Below are positions 26,195-37,106 of a stretch of 64,000 bases of DNA, in pieces (within the stretch, counting starts at the first letter, position 1; each line of letters begins with the position of its first letter). The stretch comes from Mycolicibacterium baixiangningiae (GTDB lineage Bacteria > Actinomycetota > Actinomycetes > Mycobacteriales > Mycobacteriaceae), in the NCBI RefSeq assembly GCF_016313185.1, contig NZ_CP066218.1, positions 1,736,001-1,800,000 of the forward strand. The letters run 5' to 3'. The position numbers and the translations under genes are program-made. The notes under the pieces are model-generated. The model was not told the DNA's origin and made no database searches. It worked only from the letters and a program-made list of their open reading frames with translations.

Positions 26195-27496
26195 ATGGCA
26201 ACATCCCCGCACGTGGACGACAGGCCTGCGCTCAGCCCAATCGTGACGGCGGCTCCGAGTCGACTGCGGATGATCGTGGTGCTCGGCGCACTCGTGGCAC
26301 TCGGCCCGCTGACGATCGACATGTATCTGCCTGCGCTTCCGGGTATCGCCGACGAACTCGGGGTCTCTTCGTCGATCGCGCAGCTCACGCTCACCGGCAC
26401 CCTGGCCGGGCTGGCGCTCGGTCAGCTGGTGGTGGGGCCGCTGTCGGATTCCCTGGGACGGCGCCGACCGCTGATGGCCGGGATCGTGCTGCACATGCTG
26501 GCGTCGATTCTGTGCATGTTCGCACCCGACATCGCGCTGCTGGGGCTGGCCCGCACCCTGCAGGGCATGGGCGCCGCTGCCGCCATGGTGGTGGCGATCG
26601 CCGTCGTGGGTGATCTGTTCTCCGGTACGGCCGCGGCGACAGTGATGTCGCGGTTGATGCTCATGCTGGGTGTCGCGCCGGTGCTGGCGCCGTCGCTGGG
26701 TGCGGTGGTCTTGCTGCACGCGTCGTGGCACTGGGTGTTCGCGGTGCTCGTGATCCTCGCCGGCGGGTTGCTCCTGATGGCGGCACTGGTGCTGCCCGAG
26801 ACGCTGCCGGTCGCGCACCGCCGTCCGCTGCGGGTGCGTGGGATCGCGGCCACGTATGTGTCGCTGTTCCGCGATGTGCGGTTCGTGGTGCTCGTGGTCG
26901 TCGCGGCGCTGGGAATGTCCGGGCTGTTCGCCTATATCTCCGGTGCGGCGTTCGTGCTGCAGGGCGGCTACGGGCTGGATCAGCAGACCTTCGCCCTGGT
27001 GTTCGGCGCCGGCGCCGTGGCGCTGATCGCCACCACGCAGTTCAACGTCGTGCTGCTGCGTCGGTTCTCGCCACAACGGATCATGGTGTGGGCGCTGGCC
27101 GTGGCCTCGCTGGCCGGTGTCGTATTCGTCGGCCTGGCCGTCGCCGAGGTCGGTGGCCTGGTCGGGTTCCTGGTGCTGGTCTGGGTGATCCTGGCCGCGA
27201 TGGGTCTGGTCCTGCCGAATGCGCCCGCGGTCGCGCTGTCGCGGCACAACGAGGCCGCCGGCACCGCGGCCGCGTTGCTCGGCGCGGCGCAATTCGGAAT
27301 CGGCGCGGCGGTCGCGCCGCTGGTCGGCGTGCTCGGCAATGACGAGTTCGCGCTCGCGCTGGTCATGACCGCCGCCACCGTGGTGGCACTGGTCGCGCTG
27401 TTGGTGGCCCGGGTGCCGGAGGACCGCGCAGACGACGAGCTCGGGGACGAGGACATCGTCGAGGACACCGCGGGATCCGTAGCCGAACCCGCCTGA
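26195..27496 (+). CDS. MFS drug exporter, Bcr/CflA type (DHA1, 12 TM)
   Basis: 433 residues from ATG 26195; the open frame runs upstream without conserved sequence. Twelve predicted helices; motif A as GPLSDSLGRRRPL, the Bcr/CflA opening PLTIDMYLPALPGIADELG, and motif C-like GVAPVLAPSLGA. The tail is acidic. It probably pumps chloramphenicol- or bicyclomycin-like drugs by proton antiport. It is not in M. tuberculosis between Rv1249c and Rv1250, so it is an insertion relative to that genome. A second MFS gene follows 85 bases later. Confidence 0.88.
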   Translation: MATSPHVDDRPALSPIVTAAPSRLRMIVVLGALVALGPLTIDMYLPALPGIADELGVSSSIAQLTLTGTLAGLALGQLVVGPLSDSLGRRRPLMAGIVLHMLASILCMFAPDIALLGLARTLQGMGAAAAMVVAIAVVGDLFSGTAAATVMSRLMLMLGVAPVLAPSLGAVVLLHASWHWVFAVLVILAGGLLLMAALVLPETLPVAHRRPLRVRGIAATYVSLFRDVRFVVLVVVAALGMSGLFAYISGAAFVLQGGYGLDQQTFALVFGAGAVALIATTQFNVVLLRRFSPQRIMVWALAVASLAGVVFVGLAVAEVGGLVGFLVLVWVILAAMGLVLPNAPAVALSRHNEAAGTAAALLGAAQFGIGAAVAPLVGVLGNDEFALALVMTAATVVALVALLVARVPEDRADDELGDEDIVEDTAGSVAEPA

Positions 27497-27567
27497 GATC
27501 TCAGCTACCTGTGGACTTGTTTCGCACGGGGCCGGGTACGTAGCGTCGGCTGGATCCTTTGGATAGG

Positions 27568-27579
27568 CGAGTCGACTCG
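27568..27579. promoter_or_regulatory. 12-bp palindrome directly before the DHA2 exporter start
   Basis: CGAGTCGACTCG is a perfect palindrome two bases upstream of ATG 27582, between GGATAGG and the start. It could be an operator or an RNA hairpin over the ribosome site. No regulator gene is adjacent. Confidence 0.35.
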
Positions 27580-27581
27580 AT

Positions 27582-29468
27582 ATGTTTCCCACGTCTGAAT
27601 CACGACCGGTGACCGCTAACCCATGGCATGCGCTGTGGGCCATGATGGTCGGCTTCTTCATGATCCTGGTCGACGCGACCATCGTGGCCGTCGCCAACCC
27701 GGTCATCATGGAGAAACTGGGCGCCGACTACGACGCGGTGATCTGGGTGACCAGCGCCTACCTGCTGGCGTATGCGGTGCCGCTGCTCGTGGCGGGCCGA
27801 CTGGGCGACCGCTTCGGCCCCAAGAACATGTATCTGCTCGGGCTGGCGGTCTTCACGGCGGCGTCGCTGTGGTGCGGGCTGGCCGGATCCATCGACACCC
27901 TGATCGCCGCGAGGGTGGTCCAGGGCGTCGGTGCAGCGCTGCTGACACCGCAGACCCTGTCGACGATCACGCGGATCTTCCCACCGGAACGCCGGGGCGT
28001 GGCCATGAGCATCTGGGGCGCGACGGCGGGGGTTGCCACGCTGGTGGGTCCGTTGGCCGGCGGTGTGCTGGTCGACCACCTCGGCTGGCAGTGGATCTTC
28101 TTCGTCAACGTGCCGGTCGGATTGGTGGGTCTCGTGCTGGCGTTCTGGCGGGTGCCGGCGTTGCCCACGGCGGCGCACCGGTTCGACCTGCTGGGGGTGC
28201 TGCTGTCGGGTGTCGGCATGTTCGCCGTGGTCTTCGGACTGCAGGAGGGGCACTCGCACAGCTGGCAGCCGTGGATCTGGGCGGTGATCGTGTCCGGTAT
28301 CGCGCTGATGGTCGGCTTCGTGTACTGGCAGTCGGTCAATCCGCACGAGCCGCTGATTCCGCTGCGGATCTTCGAGGACCGGGACTTCTGGCTGTCGAGC
28401 TTCGGCGTTGCGGTCATCGGTTTCGTGGTGACGGGGATGATCGTGCCCGCGATGTTCTACGCGCAGGCGGTGTGCGGGCTGACCCCGACCGAGTCTGCGC
28501 TGCTGACGGCGCCGATGGCCATCGCGTCCGGGGTGCTGGCGCCGGTGGTCGGGCGCATCGTGGACCGCGCCCACCCGCGGCCGATCATCGGGTTCGGGTT
28601 CTCGGCGCTGGCGATCGCCCTGACTTGGTTGTCGATCGAGATGGCGCCGGATACGCCGATCTGGCGGCTTGTGCTGCCGTTCCTGGTGATGGGCATCGGC
28701 ATGGCGTTCATCTGGTCGCCGCTGGCGGCGACGGCCACGCGCAACCTGGCGTCGGATCTCGCCGGCGCGGGTTCGGGTGTGTACAACGCGACGCGCCAGG
28801 TCGGCTCGGTGGTGGGCAGCGCGAGCATGGCGGCGTTCATGACGTCGCGGATCAGCGCGGAGCTGCCGTCGGGACCGGGGTCGGCGCCGGAGGGGGAGGG
28901 CGCGGTCTCGGGATTGCCCGGGTTCCTGCATGAGCCCTTTGCCGCGGCGATGTCGCAGTCGCTGTTGCTGCCGGCGTTCGTGGCGCTGATCGGGGTGGTG
29001 GCGGCCATCTTCCTTCGCGGTTTCGGGGAGCCTGTTGCGGCCCCGGCCGCCCCGGTGGTGCGGGCCGTGCCGGAGGACGACGGCTATGACGACGACGAGT
29101 ACCTCGAGTACGCGGTCAGCTGGGACGACCTCGAGTTCGCCGAATCCGCTCCGTCGCATGCGGACGTCAGAGGCGACGAGAGCGTCACCCAGCCGCTGAT
29201 CTCCCATGTCCGACGGCAGGACGCGCGCCGGGAGCCGGCTCCCGGCGAGGACCCGTGGCGTCGCATCCTCGAGGAACTGCTGCCCGAGGTGCCGGACCGG
29301 CCAACCGTCGAGCGGATCGGGTTCGCACACAACGGTTTTCACGTTGAAGCGGTGGAGCCGTCCACGAACGGGAGGCGTCGCCGCTACCGCGAGGACGGCG
29401 ACGATGTGCCGGACTGGCTCCTCCGTGAGGGCGGCCCACCCTCCGGCCGTCATTCCCGAGGGGATTGA
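27582..29468 (+). CDS. MFS drug exporter, EmrB/QacA type (DHA2, 14 TM; Rv1250-like)
   Basis: 628 residues. Fourteen predicted helices in about 1-490; motif D1 [14 protein letters not shown], motif [15 protein letters not shown], motif [25 protein letters not shown]. The last 130 residues are a charged, acidic cytoplasmic tail ([12 protein letters not shown], then [19 protein letters not shown]). Homologue of Rv1250. Substrate unknown; likely hydrophobic drugs or lipids exported by proton antiport. Confidence 0.9.
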   Translation: MFPTSESRPVTANPWHALWAMMVGFFMILVDATIVAVANPVIMEKLGADYDAVIWVTSAYLLAYAVPLLVAGRLGDRFGPKNMYLLGLAVFTAASLWCGLAGSIDTLIAARVVQGVGAALLTPQTLSTITRIFPPERRGVAMSIWGATAGVATLVGPLAGGVLVDHLGWQWIFFVNVPVGLVGLVLAFWRVPALPTAAHRFDLLGVLLSGVGMFAVVFGLQEGHSHSWQPWIWAVIVSGIALMVGFVYWQSVNPHEPLIPLRIFEDRDFWLSSFGVAVIGFVVTGMIVPAMFYAQAVCGLTPTESALLTAPMAIASGVLAPVVGRIVDRAHPRPIIGFGFSALAIALTWLSIEMAPDTPIWRLVLPFLVMGIGMAFIWSPLAATATRNLASDLAGAGSGVYNATRQVGSVVGSASMAAFMTSRISAELPSGPGSAPEGEGAVSGLPGFLHEPFAAAMSQSLLLPAFVALIGVVAAIFLRGFGEPVAAPAAPVVRAVPEDDGYDDDEYLEYAVSWDDLEFAESAPSHADVRGDESVTQPLISHVRRQDARREPAPGEDPWRRILEELLPEVPDRPTVERIGFAHNGFHVEAVEPSTNGRRRRYREDGDDVPDWLLREGGPPSGRHSRGD

Positions 29469-29501
29469 CTCGCCCGTTTCGGCGCTGACTGACCGGTCGT
29501 T

Positions 29502-31226
29502 TCAGAACGGTGGGGGTTTGGTGCGTTCGGCGACGAAGGCGTCGTTGAGGCGGCGTTCGAGTTCGATGCGGTAGGCGCGGTCTTTGGCGCGGCTGCGGCG
29601 GCGTTTGGGCATCTTGACGCCGCTGTTGGGTGTCGGCGCCTTGGTGATCTTCGGGATCGGCGCGGTCGGGGCGCACAGGGTGGGGAACAGCAGTGCGCTA
29701 CCGGGTTGGGTGATGTGTGTCTGCCCGTTGGGTGATGTCCAGATGACGGTGCCGTCGGGGAGTTGTTCGTCGTGCCAACCACCGATGCCGGCCCAGAAAG
29801 TCTTGAGCAAGTGGTGTTTTCGGCATAGGCATTTGAGATTGGATGCGCATGTCGGACCTGCCGGGTAGGGCACGGTGTGGTCGATGTCGGTGAGGTAGGC
29901 GGGTTTGTCGCAGCCGGGAAATCGGCAGGTCAGATCGCGGCAGCGCACGAAATCTTGCAGCGCTGTGGAGGGGACGTAGCGGGGTTCGGGGGGAGCGTCG
30001 CCGGGATGGGTGAGTTGGCGGAGCTTCGCGCGGTCGAGGAACGCGGGCAGGATCACCGGGCTGAGCACGCCGCCGCCGATGACGAACGCCGGTGCGGGAG
30101 TGGGCGACGGCTTTGGTGTGGGCGCAGGCTCGAGGTCGACCGGCTTGCACTCGGCCGAGAAGTCCTGTTGCGGCTCATTGCCGGTCGGCTCGTCTTCGCG
30201 CACACCGTTCCCCGGCTCCACAGGGTCCGACTCTGGGGAGGTTTCCGATGCGGACTCCAGGGGCCCGTGATCAGTGCGCTCTTGCTCCCGCGCAGCGTTA
30301 TCCGGCTCGACAGGTGCGGGTTCTGTCTCAGTGCCATCCGACACGGCGGCGGGCTGGTCGCCATTGTCTTCTTGTGCAGCGTTGTGGTGCTTGGCGGCGG
30401 CGAGGGCTTCTTCGGTGGTGATGAGGTGGATGACGACGGTGGGGGTGGGGCGGTCGGGGGTGGTGGCGGGGCAGTCGGGGTTGTCGCATTCGCAGCGCAG
30501 CGGCTGTCCGGTGGACAGGGCGGCGAAGGCGTCGTTGCGGCGTTCTTTGAGGGTGCGGGGGTCATCGGGGCATACGGTGCGGGCCAGGTCTTCGACGTGT
30601 TGTTCAAGGGCGACACCGTCGGGGCTGTACACGCGGGCGTAGACGGTCATCATCCCGGCAGCATCGGTGATGGTGCCGAACTGCAGGTCGCGGGTGTGGG
30701 TGGCGGGTTCGCGGCGGCGCAGGGCGGCGGGGTCGTGGATTTCGACCAGGGCGTCGATGGCTTCTTCGGTCTTGGCCTGCGATTTGGGTCCCCAGCAGAG
30801 GACTTGCTCGGCCAGGGCGGCATCCACGGCGGCCATCGCGTCGGGGTCGGTGATCAGGTAGGTGCGGTAGACGATCGTGCGGATCACCAGGTCGCTGATC
30901 AGGCCGGCTTCAAAGAGTGCGGCGACGTTGGGGAAGCGGTTGGCGAGCAGGACCCCGCGGTGGGTTTGGGCCGAGGCGAGCCGGTCGGTGATGTGGTGGG
31001 CGGCGGCCAGTTCACTCAAGACGGAGGTTTCGGGGTCGATGAACCAGTTCTCCCGCTCTTCGGCGTCCTCGATGCCGGTGCGGCGGCGGAACACTTCGGC
31101 CATCGCGGCGAGTTTGCGTGCGGCGGCGGCGGATTCGACGCGTCCCCACCCGGCAGAGGCCGCCACCAACTCCGCGTCACTCAACGCGGAGAAGGCCCCG
31201 ATCTCGGGTAACGAACCATCGAACAT
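29502..31226 (-). CDS. 13E12-type DUF222 protein with C-terminal HNH endonuclease domain
   Basis: 574 residues from ATG 31226 (MFDGSLPEIG); an in-frame GTG at 31256 would add 10. Residues about 10-250 are DUF222 (AELVAASAGWGRVESAAAARKLAAMAE, HRGVLLANRFPNVAALFEAG). An acidic Glu/Asp/Pro-rich linker (about 270-390) follows. The HNH domain (about 430-490) has CRFPGCDKPAYLTDIDHTVPYPAGPT and CLCRKHHLLKT, with zinc-type Cys pairs. The family is multicopy in mycobacteria. No inverted repeats or transposase flank it, and it interrupts the Rv1250-Rv1251c order. Substrate and role are unknown. Confidence 0.88.
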   Translation of the reverse strand: MFDGSLPEIGAFSALSDAELVAASAGWGRVESAAAARKLAAMAEVFRRRTGIEDAEERENWFIDPETSVLSELAAAHHITDRLASAQTHRGVLLANRFPNVAALFEAGLISDLVIRTIVYRTYLITDPDAMAAVDAALAEQVLCWGPKSQAKTEEAIDALVEIHDPAALRRREPATHTRDLQFGTITDAAGMMTVYARVYSPDGVALEQHVEDLARTVCPDDPRTLKERRNDAFAALSTGQPLRCECDNPDCPATTPDRPTPTVVIHLITTEEALAAAKHHNAAQEDNGDQPAAVSDGTETEPAPVEPDNAAREQERTDHGPLESASETSPESDPVEPGNGVREDEPTGNEPQQDFSAECKPVDLEPAPTPKPSPTPAPAFVIGGGVLSPVILPAFLDRAKLRQLTHPGDAPPEPRYVPSTALQDFVRCRDLTCRFPGCDKPAYLTDIDHTVPYPAGPTCASNLKCLCRKHHLLKTFWAGIGGWHDEQLPDGTVIWTSPNGQTHITQPGSALLFPTLCAPTAPIPKITKAPTPNSGVKMPKRRRSRAKDRAYRIELERRLNDAFVAERTKPPPF

Positions 31227-31315
31227 ACTGGCGATTCTAGCGACGGGGTCTGACACGCCTCGAGGCGAAAACCCAAAGCCTGTGGACGAATTCGCCGCTG
31301 TGGAGAATCCCGCCC

Positions 31316-34300
31316 CTACGTCGTCAATGACAGGAACGCACCGAGTTCGACGAGGCCCTTAGGCGTCGACGGCAGGTATTCGGTGAGCGCGTCGGACCGT
31401 ACGATCACGGCCGCATACTTGGCCCGGCTGATCGCCACGTTGAGCCGATTTCGGTTGAGCAGGAACGAGATTCCGCGCGGCACGTCGTCGATGGACGAGG
31501 CGACCATCGAGATGAACACCACCGGCGCCTGCTGCCCCTGGAACTTGTCGACGGTACCGACCCGCACACCACTGAGCCCCGCGCTGTCGAGCCGTTGACG
31601 CAAAAGCACCACCTGCGCGTTGTACGGCGTCACCACCATCACGTCCTCTTCGGCGAGCGGTCGTGTGCCGTCTTCGTCGGTCCATGCCGAACCGAGCAAC
31701 CGGAGGGTCCCGGCGACGATCGCGTCGGCCTCCTCGGGGCTCTCCGTGGCGTTGCCGTCGTGCGGGACCGTCACCTCGTGCACACCGGGGGAGCAGCCCT
31801 CGAGCGTGCGCGCCGCGGTCACGGCGTCGAACGATTGCAGCCGACCGTCATACGACAACCGCGACACCGCCGCGCACACCGCCGGGTGCATCCGGTAGGA
31901 CACGTCGAGGAAGTAGCCCCGCTCGGCGGGCAGCGTGTGTGCACCGTCGACCAGCCAGCCGAGCGCGGACGTGTCGACCGGTTCGGGATGGGTCCCCTGG
32001 CTGACCTGCGGCAGCTGTTGGGGGTCGCCGAGCAGCAGGAGGTTCGCGGCGGCCGGCGCGACGGCGATCGTGTTGGCCAGGCAGAACTGGCCGGCCTCCT
32101 CGATCACGAGCAGGTCGAGGCAGCCGCGCGGAACCCTGTTGCCGTTCGCGAAATCCCATGCGGTGCCGCCGATCACGCAACCGTCGTTCTCCGTGACGAA
32201 ACCCGGGAACTGCGCCTCGTCGAGCACCGTCCAGCACGCGTCGCCGGCGTGCCCGCGCTTCTTGGCCACCCGCGCCGCGTCCACCCCCGCGGCGATGACC
32301 CCGCGAAACAGGTTCTCCACCACCGCGTGTGACTGAGCGACCACCCCGATACGCCAGCGGTGCGTGTTGACCAGCGTGGCGATGATCGCCGCCGCGGTGA
32401 AGGTCTTGCCCGTCCCCGGCGGGCCGTGCACCGCCAGATACGACGCGTCGAGGTCGAGCAGGGCGGCGGTGATCACCTCCGGCGTGTCCGGCCCGGCGGG
32501 CAGCGGTGCGCCGCTGCGCGTGCGCGGCGGACGGCGCAACAGGATGTCGGTGACCGCCGTGGCGGGCAGCCGCGGCAGCGTGTCGACGAGCTCGGTGGCG
32601 GTCGACTCGATGGAATCCCGCAGGGCCGTCGTGCGGATCGGTGGACCCGGTGTCAGCGCGAAGGGGAGCTGGTGAAACTCCTCCCCGTCGCGGGGCGTCC
32701 GCTCGACGATGACCACCTCGCTGGGCGCGTCGGCATCGTCGCACTCGACGACGGTGGCGGAACCCGCCGCCCGGCGGTCCGGATCGTCGCTGAGTCCGGC
32801 CGGGGCCGGCGGCTCGTAGAGGGCGTACATCTCCCGGCCGAGCCCGCCCGCGGCCATCGCACCGGTCAACCGGACGCGGCGCTGCGGTTTACGGGCCCGC
32901 GGCGGCGTATGCCAATCCGTGTCGACCTGCGCGCCGTCCGCGTCGACGAGGAAGACCTCGGTGCTGTCGCCCCATTCGTCGACCGGATTGTTGAGCCGGT
33001 CGAAGTGTGACCACCAGAACGGCTTGTCCTCACGACGGTGGTAGCCGCGCGCGGCGGCGATCATCGCGACGGCGGACTGCTCGGGCGTGCGGCCGTCGAG
33101 TTCGTCGCCGGCGTAACGGCACAGCGCGCGGTCCAGCGCGTCCACCGGTTCGGCCGCGGCGCCGTCCCGGACGACCGGCTGCGGCCCCCGGGGCGGGACC
33201 TCGCAGTCGATGGCCCGGCAGACCAGCCAGTCGCGCAGTTTGCGCGTGGACGTGCAGTCGTAGCGGTTGTAGTCCTCGATGAACTTGAGGACGACGGCAG
33301 CTTCGTCATCACGGCCGGCGGCGCGCAGATCGCAGTACTCCGCGTACTGCGTGATGGACGCGGCGGCGGTGGTGACGTCGCCGGTGCGGAGTTGGCCACC
33401 CATGTAGAGCGGTTCGAGCGATTTGAGGCTGTAGTTCTCGGTGCCGATACGAAAACTCTTGCGCACCAACGGATAAAGATCGACCAGCACACCGCTGCGC
33501 AGCAGGTCGTCGACGGCCTCCTCGCCCACGCCGTAGCGCCCGGCCAGCCGCAGCAGCGCGGTCTTCTCGTAGGCGGCGTAGTGGTAGATGTGCATGTTGG
33601 GATGGCGTTTGCGCCGCTTGCGCACCATCGCCAGAAAGTCTTCGAGCGCCTGGCGTTCCTGCGGCCGGTCGTGCGCCCACAGCGGGTGGAAGCCGTCGGC
33701 GGTGTCGAGCACGCCGAACATGTACTCCAGACCCCACTCCTGGCCGTCGTCGGTCCACAGCGGGTCGCCCTCGAAATCGAAGAAGAGGTCACCCTTGTCG
33801 GGTTCGGGCAGCAGCATCAGCGGTTGCGGATCGGCGACCTCGTAGGGCGGTTTGCCGTCGACGCGCAGTGCGATCTGGAGCCGGGCCTGGGCGCTCAGTC
33901 CGTCGACCGTGCGTGCCGGCAATTCCGGGACAGGTCCGCGGTGCTCGGCGAGTTCGGCGACGGTGGTGATCCCGGCGTCGTGCATCCGGGCCCGCTGACT
34001 CACCCGCATCCCCGCCACGAGCAGCAGATCGTCCTGCGCGCGCACCTCGATGCTGCACTCCGGGCAGCGGAAACACGCGCGAACATCCGCGTCCTCCCAC
34101 CGCACGGGCGCGCCGCCGGCGAGGTGGCCGTCGAGCAGCCGCTGCAGCGCCTCGCGCCGCGGCCGATACACCATAAGCAGTTCGTCGAGCGGGTAGCGGG
34201 CGGTCGCACCGTCGCCGAGCACGAGTTCGACCTCGTCGGCGACGGGGACCCCCGCCACGGTCAGCGCCTCGGCGTAGGCGGCTAGCTGCAGCAGCGCTTC

Positions 34301-34768
34301 GACCTTCACCGAGCGCGCGAGCTTGGTGTCGCGCAGGAGGTAGCGGTCGCCGGTCAGGATCAGGAAGTCGGCGAATCCGGCGAACCGGCCGTCGAACATC
34401 GCGGCCTGGTAGATGACCGGGGCGCGGCGGGCGACGGCGCGGGTGGTGGCCTCGGCGGCGGCGGTCAACCCGGCCACGGTGTAGGGCGGCCTGCCGATGA
34501 CGGTCACGTTGTGGTCGCCCTCGGCCCTCAGCTCGTCGAGATGGCGCCGCTCGTGGTCGTCTCCGAGCACGGCGGTGCGGGCCAGCAGGTCGTCCTCGGC
34601 GGCCACCGGCGGACCCCACCCCAGCCGGGCGTCGAAGGAGCGCAGCAGCGCGTACTCGCAGCGGGCGGCCGCGGCGAGATCGGATGCGCTGTAGATGACC
34701 CTGCTGGATCCGGCGCTGGATGTGACGTCGTCGTGCGCCCCAATGGATTCGACGAACACGACAGCCAC
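31316..34768 (-). CDS. RecB-like nuclease / RNase H-like / SF1 helicase fusion (TM0106 family, Rv1251c-like)
   Basis: 1150 residues. Residues about 25-245 are a PD-(D/E)XK nuclease with an apparent Fe-S cage (C37, C232, C235, C238) and metal site D134, D147, K149 (DTK), like Cas4/AddB. About 325-510 is an RNase H-like exonuclease region (LFFDFEGDP, D331/E333, YEKTALL). The helicase begins at about 770: Walker A GPPGTGKT near 781, Walker B-like VIEEAGQF, GDPQQLPQ, VGTVDKFQGQQ and NVAISRAK. It is predicted to act on DNA ends or structured nucleic acid. The exact start is uncertain within the first 25 residues. Confidence 0.9.
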   Translation of the reverse strand: MAVVFVESIGAHDDVTSSAGSSRVIYSASDLAAAARCEYALLRSFDARLGWGPPVAAEDDLLARTAVLGDDHERRHLDELRAEGDHNVTVIGRPPYTVAGLTAAAEATTRAVARRAPVIYQAAMFDGRFAGFADFLILTGDRYLLRDTKLARSVKVEALLQLAAYAEALTVAGVPVADEVELVLGDGATARYPLDELLMVYRPRREALQRLLDGHLAGGAPVRWEDADVRACFRCPECSIEVRAQDDLLLVAGMRVSQRARMHDAGITTVAELAEHRGPVPELPARTVDGLSAQARLQIALRVDGKPPYEVADPQPLMLLPEPDKGDLFFDFEGDPLWTDDGQEWGLEYMFGVLDTADGFHPLWAHDRPQERQALEDFLAMVRKRRKRHPNMHIYHYAAYEKTALLRLAGRYGVGEEAVDDLLRSGVLVDLYPLVRKSFRIGTENYSLKSLEPLYMGGQLRTGDVTTAAASITQYAEYCDLRAAGRDDEAAVVLKFIEDYNRYDCTSTRKLRDWLVCRAIDCEVPPRGPQPVVRDGAAAEPVDALDRALCRYAGDELDGRTPEQSAVAMIAAARGYHRREDKPFWWSHFDRLNNPVDEWGDSTEVFLVDADGAQVDTDWHTPPRARKPQRRVRLTGAMAAGGLGREMYALYEPPAPAGLSDDPDRRAAGSATVVECDDADAPSEVVIVERTPRDGEEFHQLPFALTPGPPIRTTALRDSIESTATELVDTLPRLPATAVTDILLRRPPRTRSGAPLPAGPDTPEVITAALLDLDASYLAVHGPPGTGKTFTAAAIIATLVNTHRWRIGVVAQSHAVVENLFRGVIAAGVDAARVAKKRGHAGDACWTVLDEAQFPGFVTENDGCVIGGTAWDFANGNRVPRGCLDLLVIEEAGQFCLANTIAVAPAAANLLLLGDPQQLPQVSQGTHPEPVDTSALGWLVDGAHTLPAERGYFLDVSYRMHPAVCAAVSRLSYDGRLQSFDAVTAARTLEGCSPGVHEVTVPHDGNATESPEEADAIVAGTLRLLGSAWTDEDGTRPLAEEDVMVVTPYNAQVVLLRQRLDSAGLSGVRVGTVDKFQGQQAPVVFISMVASSIDDVPRGISFLLNRNRLNVAISRAKYAAVIVRSDALTEYLPSTPKGLVELGAFLSLTT

Positions 34769-34789
34769 TGTAGGGCAGCGGTCCGACAG

Positions 34790-35344
34790 CTAGCCGGTGT
34801 TGCCGATCAGCTCGACGCCGTTGCCGTTCCAGCGGAACCGCACGATGCTGGCCAGCCCTTCGACCTCACCGGAGTAGCGCAGGGCGACGGTGTCGCCGGT
34901 GGTGCCTGCCGGGTCGAGGCCGTTGAAGCCGTAGGTGTCGGGCACCCCGGTGGGGATGAACTTGCCGAGATGAAACATGACCGCGCGGGTGTTGGGGTTG
35001 TCGGCGTTGGTGTTGGCGCGCACGATCACCGCCGACAGTTGCGCGCACTCGTTGTAGTTGCCCGCCACCGGTTCGGGGCTCCACGCCTGGTTGCTGCGCG
35101 GATCGCGCGGCAATTCGGAGACGGCCTTGGCGATCTCGGGGGCGCCGAGGTTGACCGCGCAGGGATCCGTCGGCCCGGAGGCGGGCGGTGGCGGCCCGAC
35201 GGTCGGGGCGATGCTCGGCGTGGTGACCGCAGGCGGAGGCGCCGACGCCTCAGGGGTCTTGGACACCGTCGAGTCCCCGGAACCACAGGCGACGAGGGTC
35301 GACAATGCGGCCGCACCGACCGCGATCACGACCACCCGCTTCAC
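34790..35344 (-). CDS. lprE: Lipoprotein LprE (LppP/LprE family)
   Basis: 184 residues from a GTG start. Signal peptide with lipobox LVAC (Cys20). A Pro-rich spacer (ASAPPPAVTTPSIAPT...) precedes the LppP/LprE domain (CAVNLGAPEIAKAVSEL, NECAQLSAVIVRAN, VMFHLGKFIPTG, IVRFRWNGNGVEL), with two Cys that could pair. Homologue of Rv1252c. Divergent from deaD by 88 bases. Function unknown. Confidence 0.88.
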   Translation of the reverse strand: MKRVVVIAVGAAALSTLVACGSGDSTVSKTPEASAPPPAVTTPSIAPTVGPPPPASGPTDPCAVNLGAPEIAKAVSELPRDPRSNQAWSPEPVAGNYNECAQLSAVIVRANTNADNPNTRAVMFHLGKFIPTGVPDTYGFNGLDPAGTTGDTVALRYSGEVEGLASIVRFRWNGNGVELIGNTG

Positions 35345-35432
35345 AACAGCGCACCGTACCGGGATCGGATGTGAGGTTCGAACAGGCGCGCTGGGCGGAA
35401 GTCGCCCGATAGCGCATTAGACTGGGGCCGTT

Positions 35433-37102
<1,670 letters not shown>

Positions 37103-37106
<4 letters not shown>

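Noticed and set aside
27600..29453. Minus-strand open frame of 617 codons opposite the DHA2 exporter
   Set aside because: Arg/His/Gln-rich shadow without domains; the plus strand encodes 14 membrane helices.
29502..31226. Insertion sequence carrying the HNH gene
   Set aside because: No terminal inverted repeats, target duplication or transposase could be seen around the gene.
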